DNA of 64,000 nucleotides, from positions 1,116,001 to 1,180,000 of the forward strand of contig NZ_CP091788.1 in NCBI RefSeq assembly GCF_022024055.1, in the 5' to 3' direction. The position numbers were made by a program, and so were the translations under genes. The notes under the pieces were generated by a model. That model did not search any database. It was given only the letters and a program-made list of their open reading frames with translations, and was not told the DNA's origin. Shown one piece after another: positions 63,886 through 64,000 of this stretch. Numbering within the stretch: position 1 is the stretch's first letter; each line of letters opens with the position of its first letter. This stretch comes from Prevotella sp. E2-28. Its GTDB lineage: Bacteria > Bacteroidota > Bacteroidia > Bacteroidales > Bacteroidaceae.

Positions 63886-64000
63886 TTATACTTTTAGTTT
63901 AACAATGTTCTTATTCGATTGCCTCAGCATTTATTGCATTGGCTTTCGCAGTACTAAATGCAACTTACATGCCGAATGACAAAGTGGCACGCAGAATAGG
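63886..64000. other. Upstream region of hsp20, window end
   Basis: No ORF is visible. It contains the SD of hsp20 and, near the edge, TGACAAAGTGGCACGCAG at 63978-63995, a partly symmetric motif (TGACA...TGGCA) that may be an operator for hsp20 or for a gene beyond the window. No TAnnTTTG box was found for hsp20. Confidence 0.3.

Noticed and set aside
63981..64000. sigma-54-like -24 element TGGCACG on the plus strand
   Set aside because: The -12 part would lie beyond the window edge, so the motif cannot be judged; the same bases also fit a symmetric operator.

Overview
The window is a chromosomal piece of a Bacteroidota member, most likely Prevotellaceae. The 16S gene reads like Prevotella, nearly every transcription unit starts with the Bacteroidota -7 box TAnnTTTG, Shine-Dalgarno sequences are mostly absent, and marker families are typical of the order (smalltalk peptide, DUF4492 beside cydAB, fimbrillins, BspA-like repeats, DUF4491, hybrid two-component systems).

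Layout. 1-3400 (minus strand): end of a PorE/OmpA-type lipoprotein, topoisomerase III, a smalltalk micro-gene and a broken HU-like gene, then repeat-rich DNA. 3931-9836: four plus-strand lipoprotein genes (family II pyrophosphatase, two clostripain-like C11 proteases, one GH3 hexosaminidase) in a G+C-rich block; three of them share a nearly identical signal-peptide segment. 9993-13130: cytochrome bd (DUF4492-cydA-cydB). 13268-19108: an efflux operon (coiled-coil protein, TolC, HlyD, two ABC-2 permeases, no ATPase). 19162-22841: trmB, a BspA-like surface protein and an Mrp ATPase. 23003-25141: rubredoxin, a repeat-built intergenic element, and a run of small membrane proteins (two TM2, DUF2752, CD225). 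25184-29041: ilvE, then a subtilase with xseA and xseB. 29189-38445: a long plus-strand run from a MATE exporter through rfbB and purT to an MBOAT/SGNH O-acetylation pair. 38549: Bax-inhibitor-1 family protein. 39358-44968: a complete rRNA operon (16S, tRNA-Ile, tRNA-Ala, 23S, 5S). 44990-45700: arrays of short repeats and inverted repeats. 45846-52968: four fimbrillin-family lipoproteins followed by a sulfatase. 53396-58494: an apparent partner-switching/alarmone operon (kinase-like protein without its phospho-acceptor His, RsbW-like kinase, SLC13 transporter, STAS protein, RelA/SpoT-type synthetase). 58574-63870: TrpB2-type tryptophan synthase, Na+/solute symporter, a short hybrid two-component regulator lacking its sensor domain, a candidate small RNA and an Hsp20 chaperone.

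The most unusual items are: (i) intergenic arrays with exact 16-, 21- and 22-nt periods, one set enclosed by an 18-bp inverted repeat; (ii) one signal-peptide cassette carried by unrelated lipoprotein domains; (iii) the partner-switching operon that also encodes a transporter and an alarmone synthetase; and (iv) Arg-type C11 proteases in the same window as four fimbrillins that all carry a TRA site 24-33 residues after the lipidated Cys, suggesting a possible maturation link. All calls come from reading the sequence and from knowledge of the families; no database search was run.
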